Source: Pegoplata infirma
Lineage: Eukaryota; Arthropoda; Insecta; Diptera; Anthomyiidae
NCBI GenBank assembly: GCA_963921195.1
Contig: OY992537.1
Span: 68,564,040-68,628,039, forward strand
DNA length: 64,000 bases
Direction of reading: 5' to 3'
In this document: in pieces, positions 21,900 through 34,959 of the stretch
How the letters are laid out: each line of letters opens with the position of its first letter
Position numbering within the stretch: position 1 is the first letter of the stretch
Translations under genes and position numbers: made by a program
Notes under the pieces: generated by a model
Database searches by the model: none
Seen by the model: the letters and a program-made list of their open reading frames with translations, nothing else
What the model was told of the DNA's origin: nothing

Positions 21900-24000
21900 G
21901 ATAACAGTTTATGAAATTGTTTTTTACAGTTGTTTTTACTGAAATACTAATTGACCCCAAGTTTGTTAGTTAAGCCGAAAATATTCTGAGTGTTGAAAAT
22001 ATCATCAATATTTTCCCATGGAAAAGAGTTTTCAGAGAGTTATTTCTAAAAAAAAACATAAAAACTCAGGCGTACTGATTTGAGGTCAGAAAAAAATGGT
22101 CACCCTAGTTATACTATGTAATTTATCAAGCCAAATAGAAAAAAAAATCGTCAAAAATATAACTGATTTAATGATTTATCGCCGTTATTTTAAACAATTT
22201 TTAAAGACTTTGGGTATCATTGGCAAACATTTTTTTGAATATTTTATGTATCATTTAACAGAAAAAAAACATTTCGAAAATGTTTTGCTGTTTTTTTTTT
22301 TTTTTTTTTTTTTGGAGTTAAAACCCAAAAGAGTATAAAACAAATATAACCATATCCCTTGAAAATATTTAGTGAGATTTTTTTTAGTAAAAATGTATCT
22401 CCTATTCATGAAACTACTGTTTTTAATTAAAAATTCTGCTCATTCATATAAAAAAAAAATTAAAAAAACAAAAACTGGAGTAGAAAACAAATAGAACAGA
22501 TTACGGTAACACTTATTGGAAAAATTCTGGAAGCATTAACTGAATCTAAAAGCCACAAATATACCTTCAAAAACCATATCATTTTAATATATTTTGGCCG
22601 GGGAAGTGTTTTCTCACTCTACAAAAAAATTAACAAACAAAAATTTTTTTAAGACCAAAAAATGGTTTATCATAAAAACACTTTAGAAATTTAAAACAAT
22701 CTTAAAATACATGTTTCCTTTCTCTGGATACATTAGAAAGGAACTTAAAATTTTAAAGGTGTTAGTTATTATAAGGGAAAACTTTTTTTCACCAAAAAAT
22801 TTTTCGCCAAAATTATTTTAAAAAAAATTTATTTTTACCAAAACTTTTTTTTGACAAAATGGAAAAATTTAGATTTTTATTCTTCAATTTTTGGAATCAT
22901 GGTGCAGTAAACGGATATGCGTCTTCCTACTACTTACTTATACACATGTAAAACTCAGGGTGTTATTTAGTTCTTCAAGTCACGTTTTTTTTCCTTATTC
23001 ACCAAATGAAAACGAACAGTTAGTTTGTTTAAAAATTTTATGGTTACATTTTTGCACTTTGTTAACTAAAAATGTTTACGAAAAAAAAAACAATTTTAAA
23101 ATGTTGTGGGTTCTAAAGGTATATAAAGTGAAAAGAAGATTTCAAATAGATTTTCTTTTACACACTAAATGGAAAACAACAAAAAACTATAAAAATTCAA
23201 AACCATCATGGAATAGCAAATGCAAAAATATAAATACCAGCGTCAAAAGAATTTAATAAAACCTAGTTACCTAGTACCGTAAATAGCACAGAAATTAATA
23301 AAAAAATGTTTTGAAGGATTTTTATTTTTAGCGAAAAATGCAATATAATGTTTAAAATATTTAAACTTTATTTTATATTTAGAATGTTGATTTACCCTCC
23401 AAACACAGTATGGGGGGAATATTCACTGTCATTCTATGTGTAATTAATTGCAATATCGGCCTTGGATCTAAAAAAGAATATATGTTTATTACTCGCGTGG
23501 TACAAATGCAAAGCCAATTGGATTAGATTAACAAGTTTTGAAAATTTTCAAAAAAAAAACTAACTTTGGTTTAAATGATCCGATTTGACTTAAATTAAGT
23601 TTTAATGAAAGTTTATCTATGATGGGGTCAAGAAAAAATTTTTTTTTTTAATTTCTTGACCCAAGGAAAAAACCACCAATTTTTAAAAATTTCAAATAGC
23701 AAAAGTCAAAAAAAAATATTTTTTCCCGGGCGCCAGGGGTAATTTTGATCGATTGGCCTCAAATTTGTACCACATACGTTTTCCAGTAAAATAAAAATTT
23801 TTCCGAACATTCAAAATCGGAAGAAAAACTTCTTTACAAAACAATGCCTTACACAGTTAACTGGATTTCTGGGTAATTGTGTTTCAGATTTGATTATGAA
23901 TGCCGAAAAAAATATTTTTTTTTTTTATTTTTAACCGCAAAATTCGTTGGCATTCATTTTTTTTAGTCAGCAAAAAATTCAGTGACAAGAAGTTCAAATA
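21900..24000. other. AT-rich intergenic, no feature seen
   Basis: Contains a T-tract at about 22290-22312 and AT-rich, low-information DNA. A 121-codon frame at 22891-23256 uses a TTG start and shows no domain; I do not support it as a gene. Confidence 0.5.
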
Positions 24001-24004
24001 TAAA

Positions 24005-24240
24005 TTCGTATGTGCCGAATCTTTTATACCCTCCAACTTGTTAAATTCGTATGTGCCGAATTTTTTATACCCTCCAACTTGTTTAAAACTAAAAGGGCGT
24101 TTTTTTTTGATGACGGGGGCTGAGAGAGACACCTCCCCCTCACCTACCTACACTTACCCACCAACTTGTTAAATTCGTATGTGCCGAATCTTTTATACCC
24201 TCCAACTTGTTAAAAACTAAAAGGGCGTTTTTTTGGATGA
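24005..24240. repeat. Tandem repeat of AAATTCGTATGTGCCGAAT units
   Basis: AAATTCGTATGTGCCGAAT(C/T)TTTTATACCCTCCAAC occurs three times, two of them followed by AAAACTAAAAGGGCGTTTTT and GACGGGGGCT. The CGAATCTTTTATACCCTCCA word resembles mini-me heads. Confidence 0.75.
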
Positions 24241-24285
24241 CGGGGGCTGCTTCTTGCACAAAAGTTATACAATTTTACCATTACC

Positions 24286-24480
24286 CGGCTAAAAATAAAT
24301 GTATATGTTCATATATGCTTATATAAAGATCTTTATATGATCATATATGACTTATATGGAAACATATATGTGAACATATATGCAAGAAACGATCCCAAAT
24401 ATGTGGTCGTATTTAAAATATGTGCCATATATGATATCATATATGGAACCATATATGCTATCATAAAATGTTAAATTTGA
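24286..24480. repeat. CATATATG-word element, left end
   Basis: Opens CCGGCTAAAAATAAATGTAT and iterates CATATATG. A matching right end, TTTTTAGCCAGG, lies near 30537. They may be two ends of one element split by later insertions, or two separate fragments. Confidence 0.45.
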
Positions 24481-24823
24481 ACCAGAATTACAAAATAAAA
24501 GTTTTTTATGTTAAAATTATATTATTACTTTACCATCGATTGACATACCTTAATATATATCAATAATTTAACAAATATTGCAAAATATTCTGCATAAAAA
24601 AATTTTAGAAAAGGTAAGTTCTCATTAATATGTATTTTGAATTTTAAAACCATATGTATTATTTTTTTCCAGTTCATCGTCAGTAAAAGCGTGGACTTTT
24701 TTTATCCAAAACAAGATCCTATTTAAATTAAGTAAATGTGTGTCGCAAATACAATATTATTGAGTACTTTGATATTGAATAAAATTAAACTACGCAGCTT
24801 CGTTAATCTCGTACAACTATGTG

Positions 24824-25423
24824 CACAGAAAAAAATAAAAAAAAAATTTGAGTAAATTTTTAATACTATTGAGTAAAAAATTACTCAATTTTCCACCAGT
24901 AAACGATTTAATAGTATTGAGTAAACTTTTAATAAAAAATTATTAAATGCTTAATAAAAAATTTGAGTAAATTATTAATTTACACAATTAAATCTTTACT
25001 TAAATTTTTTTAATATTTTTAAGTAACTTTTTAATTGTGTCAAGTAAAAATTTACTCAAAATGTATCAAATTATTTTTTTAAAAAGTTTAAAAAGTTTCT
25101 AATTTTTTTTTCCAAAAAAATTGCTTTTACAAACTTTACCAAATATACTTATGTCTTCAAGACAAAGTAAAATTTTATAAAGATGATTTCAAACTTTCAT
25201 TTACATATACAAAAAACAATAAACTAAATGAGAATTCAAAACACCAAGAGAAAAAAAAAAAATAAAAAAAAAATATTAAATTTGTATTAAATTATTTACT
25301 CAAATTTTATTTTCAATTTTTGAGTAAATTTTTAATTGCGTCAATTAAAAAATTACTCAAATTTTTTTTAAAAAATTAAACAAGTGATTACTCAAATTTG
25401 TTTCCTCCATATTTTTTTCTGTG
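24824..25423. mobile_element. GAGTAAATTTTTAAT-word MITE, copy 1
   Basis: Ends are CACAGAAAAAAATA and TTTTTTTCTGTG. The interior iterates TTTGAGTAAATTTTTAATT and its complement. It interrupts GTACAACTATG/GGAGAGGGC; the uninterrupted form is seen near 26865. The target duplication is unclear. Confidence 0.75.
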
Positions 25424-25796
25424 TGGAGAGGGCATATGCATATGTTTTCACTACGATTGCAATACTGCAACTATTTTGAAATCCCTTAATGTTGCCATAG
25501 CAAATTGGAAATGAAAAGACCGTATAGGCAGTTTTGAGGCCGAGTTACGTTAAGCTTGCTCAACTTGGAGAAGAGGACATTTGCACCACCAGAACTGTTA
25601 TTACTACACTATAAATTACTTTGAAGTCCCTTACTGTCGCAATAGAAAATTGGAAATGGAAAGAAGGTATAAGAAGTTTGGAGGCCGAGTTACTAGTTGA
25701 AGAAAATTTAACCATGCGGAGCTACGTTAAGCTCGTTCAACTTGGAGGAGAGCGCATATACACCACCCTAACGCTATCACTACGGTTCCAACACTA

Positions 25797-26452
25797 CACA
25801 GAAAGAAATAAAAAAAAAATTTGAGTAAATTTTTAATACTATTGAGTAAAAAATTACTCAATTTTCCACCAGTAAACGATTTAATAGTATTGAGTAAATT
25901 TTTAATAAAAATTTATTAAATGTTTGCCAAAAAAATTTGAGTAAATTTTTAATTGACACTATTAAGTGCAGGAACAGAACAAGAAGCACCACCTTTTAAA
26001 AACAGAACAAGTTTTATTTCACATCGGCGCCGGCCACCGGTTTAATCTGCCAAACCGTATGGAAAAAGTCGTGCCGGGCTTATTCTGTTTCTACTCTAAA
26101 AAAAACAAAGTTTAAAAAAATTTCATATTTTTTTACAAAGAAAAAAAACATGTTTTTTCAAACTTTACCAAATATATTTTTGTCTTAAAGACATAAAAAA
26201 ATTTTATAAATATGATTACAAACTTTCATGTATATATACAAAAAACTATAAACTAAACGAGAATTAAAAAAACTAAGAAAATTCCAAAAAAAAATTAAAA
26301 AAGCTATTAAATTCTTATTAAATTATTTACTCAATTTGTTTTTAATTTTTTGAGTAAATTTTTAATTGCGTCAATTAAAAAATTACTCAAAACTTTTTTT
26401 AAATTTAAACAAGTGATTACTCAAATTGTTTTTCCCCATATTTTTTTCTGTG
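25797..26452. mobile_element. GAGTAAATTTTTAAT-word MITE, copy 2, TA target
   Basis: CACAGAAAGAAAT...TTTTTTTCTGTG with TA on both sides. The array unit near 27250 gives the empty site (CAACACTACAAAATATTTT). A GC-richer, unrelated stretch at about 25975-26092 (GGCGCCGGCCACCGG) looks like a further insertion. Confidence 0.85.
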
Positions 26453-27469
26453 TACAAACTATTTTGAAAACGCTTACTTTCGCCATAGCAAATTGAAATG
26501 AAAAGAAGGTTTGATCAGTTTTAATGTTGAGTAACGATTTGGGAAGGACAACGTTTTTACTTGCAATTACAAGAAATCTGTCAATAAGCGAAATCGACAA
26601 CCTGGCACATTGTCGCCATGATATAAATTTACATGAAAAAAAAAATGTTGGAAAAGGTAAGCTTTCATTAATATGTATTTGAATTTTAAAATCATGTTTT
26701 AATTTTTTCCAGTTCATCGTCATAACAAGTTTAAGCGTGGACATTTTATTCCAAAACAAGATCATATTCAAAATGAGTAAATGTAAATACGTCGCAAATA
26801 CAATATTATTTAGTAATTTGATGTTGAAGAAAATTAAACTACGCAGCTTCGTTAATCTCGTGCAACTTGGTGGAGAGGTCATATGCACCACCATAATGTT
26901 GTCACTACGATTGCAATACTGCAAACTATTTTAAAAACCATTAATGTCGCCATATCAAATTGGAAATGGAAAGATCGTATAAGCAGTTTTAAGGCCGAGT
27001 TAAGTTAAGCTCACTCAACTTGGAGAAGAGGACATATGCACCACCAGAAATGTTATCAATACGATTCCAACACTATAAATTATTTTGAAATCCCATACTG
27101 TCGCAATAGCAAATTGGAAATGGAAAGAACGTATAAGTTTGGAGGCCGAGTTACTATTTAAAGAAAATTCAACCATGAGGAGCTACGTTAAGCTCGCTCA
27201 AGATGGAGGAGAGGGCATATGCACCACCATAACGTTATCACTACGGTTCCAACACTACAAAATATTTTAAAATCGCTTACTGTCGCCATAGAAAATTGAA
27301 ATGAAAAAAACGTATCATCAGTTTTAAGGTTGAGTAACGATTTCGAAAATACAACGTTTTTACTTACAATCACACGAAAGCTGTCAATTAGCGAAAGTGA
27401 CAACCTGGCACATTGTCGCCATGATGTAAGTAAAAATAGTTTCTTATCCCTATCCTTCAAACATCGTTA

Positions 27470-28276
27470 CACACATAACCCAAAAAGATAAAATACGTAC
27501 TACTAATATATTGCTTTTAATCGAAGTCTTAAGTAATTATGTACCTACTAAAAATGTTAAGTAAAAAACATGCATTTAGTAGTAGCAAGTTCTTTTTTTC
27601 TGGAATAAAAAAAGGAATATGGAGTAATTTTAATATTTTATCAGATGGAGTTCTGAAAGACAATATACCTTTCCGTAAAAAGCATTCATGGTCTTAAGCA
27701 ACCCATGGTCCTTACAAAATACACTCCATTAACATGTATGTATGTGTCTAGCAGTATCAAGCCAATCTTTAAAGGATATTCGTGTTATCATTAGCCCATT
27801 AGCACCAAATGCTGTTGTTGGTAATAATTCAATACAATAAAAATTCTAGAAATATCTTGTATGCATACTAATATTATTTTCTATCAATTTTTTTAGATTT
27901 TGACTTTTTTAACAAAAACGCTAAGTCCGAAGATAATCGAAATTAACACAAAAACAAGAAAACACAAAGGAAATCATCGTTCCTGTAACAAGCCCTTTGT
28001 TCGCATCTTTCGTAATTGATATCAGTTGAAAAACTTGATATATTAGATCTTTTATGTTTAATTTATTTTTTGAATATCAAAATGTATTCTCGTATCTACA
28101 AGTTTAATTATATATTTTTATATGGTCACCAAAAATGCAAACGATAGTAACTAAAAAATCAAAATCATCAAACTAAAGGTGTTCATTCAAATATATCAAA
28201 AACACCAGTAATGAATAAAACAATATTTTTTATTTTTAATCATACTTGCGTACATCGTTTGCAATTCTGGTGAATA
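27470..28276. other. AT-rich intergenic, no feature seen
   Basis: No repeat, RNA or coding signal recognised between the tandem array and the first large foldback. Confidence 0.5.
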
Positions 28277-30234
28277 TATGGGGCATTCCATGTGAAATCG
28301 GACACTTTGAAAAACTTTTTTTTTAGATTTTCCCAATTTGTTTACCGTTTTTAGTACCCTTCGAAAACTCCTTCGTGGTAAATTTTCAGATTTTTTTGAT
28401 GACCCGTTCAAAAGATATCGAATTTTTAAAAATTGGTAGTTTGTTCCTTTACTCAAACTTCTTTTAATCATAACTTCTTCAATAATGGTCCAAATTTAAA
28501 ATTTTTTTTTTTTCAAAATTTTTGTTTTTTTAAGTACTTTCTAAAAAAAAAATCCCAAAAAATTCTTAATAGCGCTCTAGTATGCGATTTTTAAGTTTTA
28601 AAATTTAAATCTCATTTTTGAAAATGTTTGTACTCTTCGATTTTTTTGAAATTTTTTTGTGTAAAACTTCTATCAATTCTACAAATTTTTTGCCCAGGAA
28701 GATCGTGGGATAACGATTATTACTATTTTTTAAAATTTTTTGAAAAAATTTTATTGTAATTTTCCAATCTTAAAATCATTTCTACGGCTCCAATGGTGCG
28801 TCATAGAGGGGTCCTTTATAAGACCGACCCCCATTAATTTTTACGTCTCAACATTTCTTTGGAACAAACTAATACCCTATCTCCAATTTCTAAGGGGGCT
28901 CCCACACAAAACGAAATTTTTTAAAATTTGTTCCAACCGCTATAACTGCCCTAATAGTGCCCTTAGAGCAACAAAATGTATGACCGACCCACAATATTTT
29001 TTTAGTCCAAACATTTTCTCTGAACACACCTACCCTCTATCTTTAACTGTTACGGCGGTCCCCATACAATTTTTTTTATTTTTTGTAAATTTGTTTTATT
29101 TAATCAGCTTCTACCGGTCCAATGGTGCGTCCAGGAGGGGTCATTACTGAGACCGACCCCCAATTATTTTTACCCTACAACATTTTTTCAAAACATACCC
29201 ACGCCCTATCTCCACTCCCTAAGTAGGCTCCCATACAAAATTACGTTTTTATAAAATTTGCTCCAACTGTTATTTGTATGGGAGCCTACTTAGGGAGTGG
29301 AGATAGGGCGTGGGTATGTTTTGAAAAAATGTTGTAGGGTAAAAATAAATGGGGGTCGGTCTCAGTAATGACCCCTCCTGGACGCACCATTGGACCGGTA
29401 GAAGCTGATTAAATAAAACAAATTTACAAAAAATAAAAAAAATTGTATGGGGACCGCCTTAACAGTTAAAGATAGAGGGTAGGTGTGTTCAGAGAAAATG
29501 TTTGGACTAAAAAAATATTGTGGGTCGGTCATACATTTTGTTGCTCTAAGGGCACTATTAGGGCAGTTATAGCGGTTGGAACAAATTTTAAAAAATTTCG
29601 TTTTGTTTGGGAGCCCCCTTAGAAATTGGAGATAGGGTATTAGTTTGTTCCAAAGAAATGTTGAGACGTAAAAATTAATGGGGGTCGGTCTTATAAAGGA
29701 CCCCTCTATGACGCACCATTGGAGCCGTAGAAATGATTTTAAGATTGGAAAATTACAATAAAATTTTTTCAAAAAATTTTAAAAAATAGTAATAATCGTT
29801 ATCCCACGATCTTCCTGGGCAAAAAATTTGTAGAATTGATAGAAGTTTTACACAAAAAAATTTCAAAAAAATCGAAGAGTACAAACATTTTCAAAAATGA
29901 GATTTAAATTTTAAAACTTAAAAATCTCATACTAGAGCGCTATTAAGAATTTTTTGGGATTTTTTTTTAGAAAGTACTTAAAAAAACAAAAATTTTGAAA
30001 AAAAAAAATTTTAAATTTGGACCATTATTGAAGAAGTTATGATTAAAAGAAGTTTGAGTAAAGGAACAAACTACCAATTTTTAAAAATTCGATATCTTTT
30101 GAACGGGTCATCAAAAAAATCTGAAAATTTACCACGAAGGAGTTTTCGAAGGGTACTAAAAACTGTAAACAAATTGGGAAAATCTAAAAAAAAAGTTTTT
30201 CAAAGTGTCCGATTTCACATGGAATGCCCCATAT
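28277..30234. mobile_element. Foldback element 1 (1.96-kb near-perfect palindrome)
   Basis: Arms 28277-29239 and 29273-30234 are reverse complements with very few differences, around a spacer of about 33 bp. Tips are ATATGGGGCATTCCATGTG. Each arm contains three diverged subrepeats of about 150-170 bp sharing CCAATGGTGCGTC, AGACCGACCCCCA and CCCTATCTCCA. Long inverted repeats built of subrepeats are the hallmark of Drosophila FB elements. No transposase is present. Identical 136-codon frames on opposite strands are a consequence of the palindrome. Confidence 0.9.
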
Positions 30235-30299
30235 ACATAATAACCTATTACATATAGTTTAAGATGAAAAAATAAATAAAAAATATAAAAAAGAATGTA

Positions 30300-30537
30300 A
30301 AACAAATTAAAAACATCATATATTATTCAATATATGATTCAATATATGATCCAATATATGATTCAATATATGATCTAATATATGATCACATATATTGCAT
30401 CATATATGATCGTGTCTTATATAAGCGCCAATTTTGGAATATGTTCATATATGAGACCATATTTGATACTATATATGATACTGTATATGGTCTCATATAT
30501 GATATCATATATGATGATATACAACATTTTTAGCCAG
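30300..30537. repeat. CATATATG-word element, right end
   Basis: ATTCAATATATGAT and CATATATGAT words iterate and end at TTTTTAGCCAGG, the complement of the tip at 24286. Confidence 0.45.
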
Positions 30538-30682
30538 GTATTTAAATATTTTTTTTATATCTACCCCCTAAAATGGAGCGGCCCAAAAAATCAAAATTTT
30601 TTAATCCCCTAGGTCCTTGTGCAGGACTTTGAACTTTTTCTAGCATAAAAATGTTTCAATTGTTTCACAAAAAAACAAGTTA

Positions 30683-33070
30683 AACAAGTAATAAAATTTT
30701 AGTCGGACAAGACCGACCAAATAATACCCTACACCAGAGTTTCCCGGAAAATGGGTCCCATGGACCGATTATATCTATGGGCTATTTCATGTCAACGGGA
30801 GACCCCCGCCCCCAAAATTCTGTTGGTCGTAAGGAGTTGTATTATGGCTTAAAATTTAGCCAATGATCTCTACTTTTGAAAGCGGAGTGGCGGAAGTTGA
30901 ACCCAATGGTAAGTGAGCCAATATGGCGGCGCGAATCGGTATACCCCGATCGGGATATGCTGGAAACTAATGAAGGAGTTATCGGATTTTTCTGAAATTT
31001 GTTATCAGAGGGTTTATTGGGACGCTAATTTCGAATTTTCATATAGATTTCAAAAAATCAAAATGGCTGATCCAATATGGCGGATGATTTTTTCGAGGTT
31101 TTCGAATTCAAATAAAACTCGGTACCCGGGTGTATTATGGGTCACTAAACACGATTCTGACTTTAGATTTACAAAATGGCGGATCCAATATGGCGTTTTT
31201 TTTTTTTAATTTCGATTTCCTTGAAACTTGGTATACGGGGGTTATTTGTGACGCTGATTTCGAATTTTTATTCAGATTTCAAAAATTTTAAATAGCGGAC
31301 TCAATATGGCGCATGTTTTTTTTTTAAGTTGTCGCATTCTAATAAAACTCGGTTCCCGGGTGTCTTATGGGTCACAAAACACGATTCTGAATTTAGATTT
31401 CCAAAATTCAAAATGGCGGATCCATTATGACGTTTATTTATTTTTTTTTAAATTTCGATTTCCTTGAAACTTGTTATCTGGGGGTTATTTGGGACGCTGA
31501 TTTCGAATTTTTATTCAGATTTCAAAAAAGCGGATCCAAAATGGCGGATGATTTTTTTTTTAAGTTGTCGCATTTAAGTTTAACTCGATACCCGGGAGTT
31601 TAATGAGCCACTTAGTACTAATCTGACATCAGATTTTCAAAATTCAAAATGGCAGAGCCAGCATTGCTCTTATTTTTGTTTTTTTTTTTTTAATAACGAT
31701 TCGCTTTCAACTTTTTGGTCTGGTATTTTTGGGGTCAATGGATCCGCCATTTTGAATTTTGAAAATCTGATGTCAGATTAGTACTAAGTGGCTCATTAAA
31801 CTCCCGGGTATCGAGTTAAACTTAAATACGACAACATAAAAAAAAATCATCTGCCATATTGGATCCGCCATTTTGAATTTTTGAAATCCAAATTAAAATT
31901 CGAAATCAGCGTCCCAAATAACCCCCGGATAACAAGTTTCAAGGAAATGGAAATTAAAAAAAAAAAAGTAAACGCCATATTGGATCCGCCATTTTGAATT
32001 TTTTAAATCTAAATTCAGAATCGTGTTTAGTGACCCATAATACACCCGGGAACCGAGTTTTATTTGAATGCGAAAACCTCGAAAAAATCATACGCCATAT
32101 TGGATCCGCCATTTTGAATTTTTGAAATCTGAATGAAAATTCGAAATTAGCGTCCCAATAAACCCCCTGATAACAAATTTCAGAAAAATCCGAAAACTCC
32201 TTCATTAGTTTCCAGCATATCCCGATTGGGGTATCCCGATTCGCGCCGCCATATTGGCTCACTTACCATTGGGTTTAACTTCCGCCACTCAGCTTTCAAA
32301 AGTAGAGATCATTGGCTAAATTTTAAGCCATAATACAACACTCTACGACCAATAGAATTTTGGGGGCGGGGGGGGGGGGTGTCCCGTTGTCGTGAAATAG
32401 CCCCTATATTTTGTCAAACCTTTAATTAGTGTAAAAAAATCAAATTTGAGTGACAGAGGCTTCTATTTGTTGGCAATAAACCGCTTTAACTTAACATCGG
32501 GCCAAATTTTCACAAGGGGCCTAAGTTCAAAACTGGTCCGATAATTATCAGATTTGATAAGCATATTTAAGTACGCATTAAACATACCCAAACAAAATTT
32601 TAATTAAATATTTTCTATTTATAGATATAAAGATTTATGTGAAAATCGGGAAGTTGGTTTGCAATAAGAACTGGTCCGATTTCTTTAAAATTCGGAATGG
32701 TGATTTGTGAAGACAAAGCACGTTTATCTGCCAAATTTCGAAAAGATACCAATTATAATACGGTTATTAGAGTCATTTGAGCCAAAACTAAAAAGGACCT
32801 TTGTATGGGGTCTAGGTCTAAATATGGACAGATGTTTTCCAATTTCAATAAGATTCGTCCTTGGGCCAGGAGAGGCTTAAGTTTCAAATTGTAAGTCAAT
32901 TGATTTAAAATTGCGACCTGTATCGTGTTTACACCGTTTACATGGACAGACAGACAGACGGACGGACATCGCTAAATCGACACAAAAAGTGATTCTGAGT
33001 CGATCGGTACACTTAAAGGTGGGTCTAGGATCAATATACCCTGTACCACAGAGTGGTGTAGGGTATAAAA
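30683..33070 (+). mobile_element. Mini-me-like repeat type B, copy 1 (interrupted)
   Basis: The head is ACAAGTAATAAAATTTTAGTCGG...GATAACCC-like ATACCCTACACC. The tail carries CAGACAGACAGACGGACGG, GATTCTGAGTCGATCGGTA and CTGTACCACAGAGTGG...GGGTATAAAA. Same plan as type A but a different sequence. A foldback element splits it at 30779-32403. Confidence 0.7.
30779..32403. mobile_element. Foldback element 3 (ATGGCGGATCC subrepeats)
   Basis: Ends GGGCTATTTC and GAAATAGCCC, flanked by CTAT on both sides (30775-30778, 32404-32407). The arms (about 30779-31655 and 31738-32403) consist of roughly 230-bp subrepeats containing AAAATGGCGGATCCAATATG, ACCCGGG and GACGCTGATTTCGAATTTT. The left arm has about one subrepeat more than the right. 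Non-coding. Confidence 0.85.
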
Positions 33071-33260
33071 AGGGTGGCCACCTTTTGAAAAAATGTGGTC
33101 CTTCGGGAAAATCCAAATAGTGCCTGAACTAGCAGGAATTTCGCCAAAAGAATATATACCGGTCAGCTTAATTTTAATAGAGATCATTATATATAATGTT
33201 GGCGGTCGTAATTCTCTCTATTTAAACTACCCAAACGTTTTAACATTTTTGAAAATGTTG
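33065..33260. repeat. Left part of a 7932-type MITE
   Basis: GGTGGCCACC, GGAATTTCG, GGTCAGCTTAATTTTAATAG and GGCGGTC match the left half of 7932-8420. The matching right half is at 40110-40403, so one element may have been split by 6.85 kb of nested insertions. ACATTTTTGAAAAT occurs at both break points. Confidence 0.5.
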
Positions 33261-33399
33261 TTTTTTTATACTCCACTTTAGTGATAGAGGGTATATATAA
33301 GTTTGTCATTCCGTTTGTAACACCTCGAAATATAGGTCTAGGACCCCATAAAGTGTATATATTCATGACCCTCGATCGATTTTAAGACGATCTAGCGAT

Positions 33400-33473
33400 G
33401 TCCGTCCGTCCGTCCGTCCGTCCGTCCGTCCGTCCGTCCGTCCGTCCGTCTGTCCGTCTGTCTGTCTGTCTGT
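33400..33473. repeat. (GTCC)n(GTCT)n microsatellite
   Basis: About 13 GTCC units grade into GTCT units inside the mini-me element. Confidence 0.95.
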
Positions 33474-34095
33474 TGAAAACACGCTAACTTTTGAAAGACT
33501 TTACGGAGGCTCCTGAAGTTTGGCATATATGTTGGGCATTTACCTGGTCAGGTTGGTATTGCAACCCAGCGAAATCGGTCCAGTGGTTCAAAAGTTTTAA
33601 GCAAATGAGTGAATTTCGGCAAGGGTTTTTCTGGAATTTACGTGATAAAACACACGGTAACTTTCGAACGGCAATTCTGAGGGTGCTGAAGTGTGGCGTA
33701 TATTTTTTTCGTTCCTCTGGCCCGGTTCGTTATAAATTTCAGCCAAATCGGTTCAGTGGTTCAAAAGTTATTAGCAAAACCGTAAATTTCAGATTCGCCT
33801 CACCTTAAATTCACGTGTTGAAACCCCGTTAAACAGGTTTTAAAAACATTGGTAAGTCACAAAAATATTTTACAACGCATTTTTGTCACTCAAAAATATT
33901 TTTACACTAAAAGAAAAAAAAATACACTCGAAAAAAATTTTACACTCAAAAAAAATTTTACACTCAAAAAAAATTTAGTAATTTTTTTTTTTTTTTTTTC
34001 AAAAATTAGTTTAAAAAAAAAGTTTTTTTAAACAAAATAAAATATTTCTAATCAAAAATGTTATTTTTTCACTCTAGAAAATTTACTATAACTTA

Positions 34096-34754
34096 ACAAG
34101 TAGAAAAGTTAAATTCGCCTTGCCGAATCTATGAATACCCTCCACAATGCCCATTTTAAGCGATAGTAACAGTTTTGATTAAAAATATTTTATTTTGTGT
34201 AAAAAAAATGTTTAGTAATTTTTGAAAAAAAAAAAAAAAAATTCACTAAATTTTTTTTTTTGAGTGTAAAATTTTTTTTGAGTGTAAAATTTTTTTCGAG
34301 TGTATTTTTTTTTTGTTTTGGTATAAAAATATTTTTGAGTGACAAAAATACGTTGTAAAATATTTTTGTGACTTACCAATGGTTTTAAAACAGGTTTAAC
34401 GGGTTTTCACCACGTGAATTTAAGGTGAAGCTAATCTGATATTCACGGTTTTGCTAATAACTTTTGAACCGCTGGACCGATTTGGGTGGAATTCAATACG
34501 AACTAGGCTGGAGGAACGAAAAATATACATACCAAGCTTCAACATCCTCAGAATTGATTTTCGAAAGTTATAGTGCTTTTTATCTCATAAATTCACGAAA
34601 AACCCTTGCCGAAATTCAGTCTTTTGCTCATAACTTTTGAACCACTGGCCCGATTTCGCTGGATTGCAATACCGACCTGACCAGGTAAATGCCCAACATA
34701 TATGCCAAACTTCAGGAGCCTCCGTAAAGTCTTTCAAAAGTTAGCGTGTTTTCA

Positions 34755-34800
<46 letters not shown>

Positions 34801-34959
34801 GGACGGACGGACGGACGGACATCGCTAGATCGTCTTAAAATCGATCGAGGATCATGAATATATATACTTTATGGGGTCCTAGACCAATATTTCGAGGTGT
34901 TACAAACGGAATGACAAACTTATATATACCCTCTATCACTAGAGTGGAGGGTATAAAAA
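34096..34959 (+). mobile_element. Mini-me type A nested in another mini-me
   Basis: A complete unit from ACAAGTAGAAAAG to GGAGGGTATAAAAA inserted in a minus-orientation copy. Because the two are opposed, 33262-34959 forms its own palindrome with arms of about 0.75 kb. Confidence 0.8.
34756..34821. repeat. (CAGA)n(CGGA)n microsatellite
   Basis: About 11 CAGA and 5 CGGA units inside the nested mini-me; the complementary partner of 33400-33473. Confidence 0.95.

Larger units (their letters stand above)
24780..27420. repeat. Tandem array, unit about 170-200 bp, interrupted by two MITEs
   Basis: Units share ACTATTTTGAAATCCCTTA, GCAAATTGGAAATGGAAAGA, GGCCGAGTTA, GTTAAGCTCGCTCAACTTGG and GGGCATATGCACCACC. 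About six units or part-units are visible. Open frames at 25621, 27085 and 26421 (minus) read through the units and are not supported as genes. Confidence 0.7.

Noticed and set aside
22891..23256. 121-codon frame
   Set aside because: Needs a TTG start, has no domain, no splice or promoter support, and lies in low-complexity DNA.
26421..26924. 167-codon minus-strand frame
   Set aside because: It starts and ends in repeat-array units and runs into the MITE end; no motif was recognised.
28740..29772. Two identical 136-codon frames on opposite strands (and similar ones at 36965 and 37431)
   Set aside because: They are mirror images created by the foldback palindromes, read across non-coding subrepeats and show no domain.
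33491..33808. 105-codon frame
   Set aside because: Lies in the body of a minus-orientation mini-me repeat; its counterparts elsewhere are broken, so there is no sign of coding selection.
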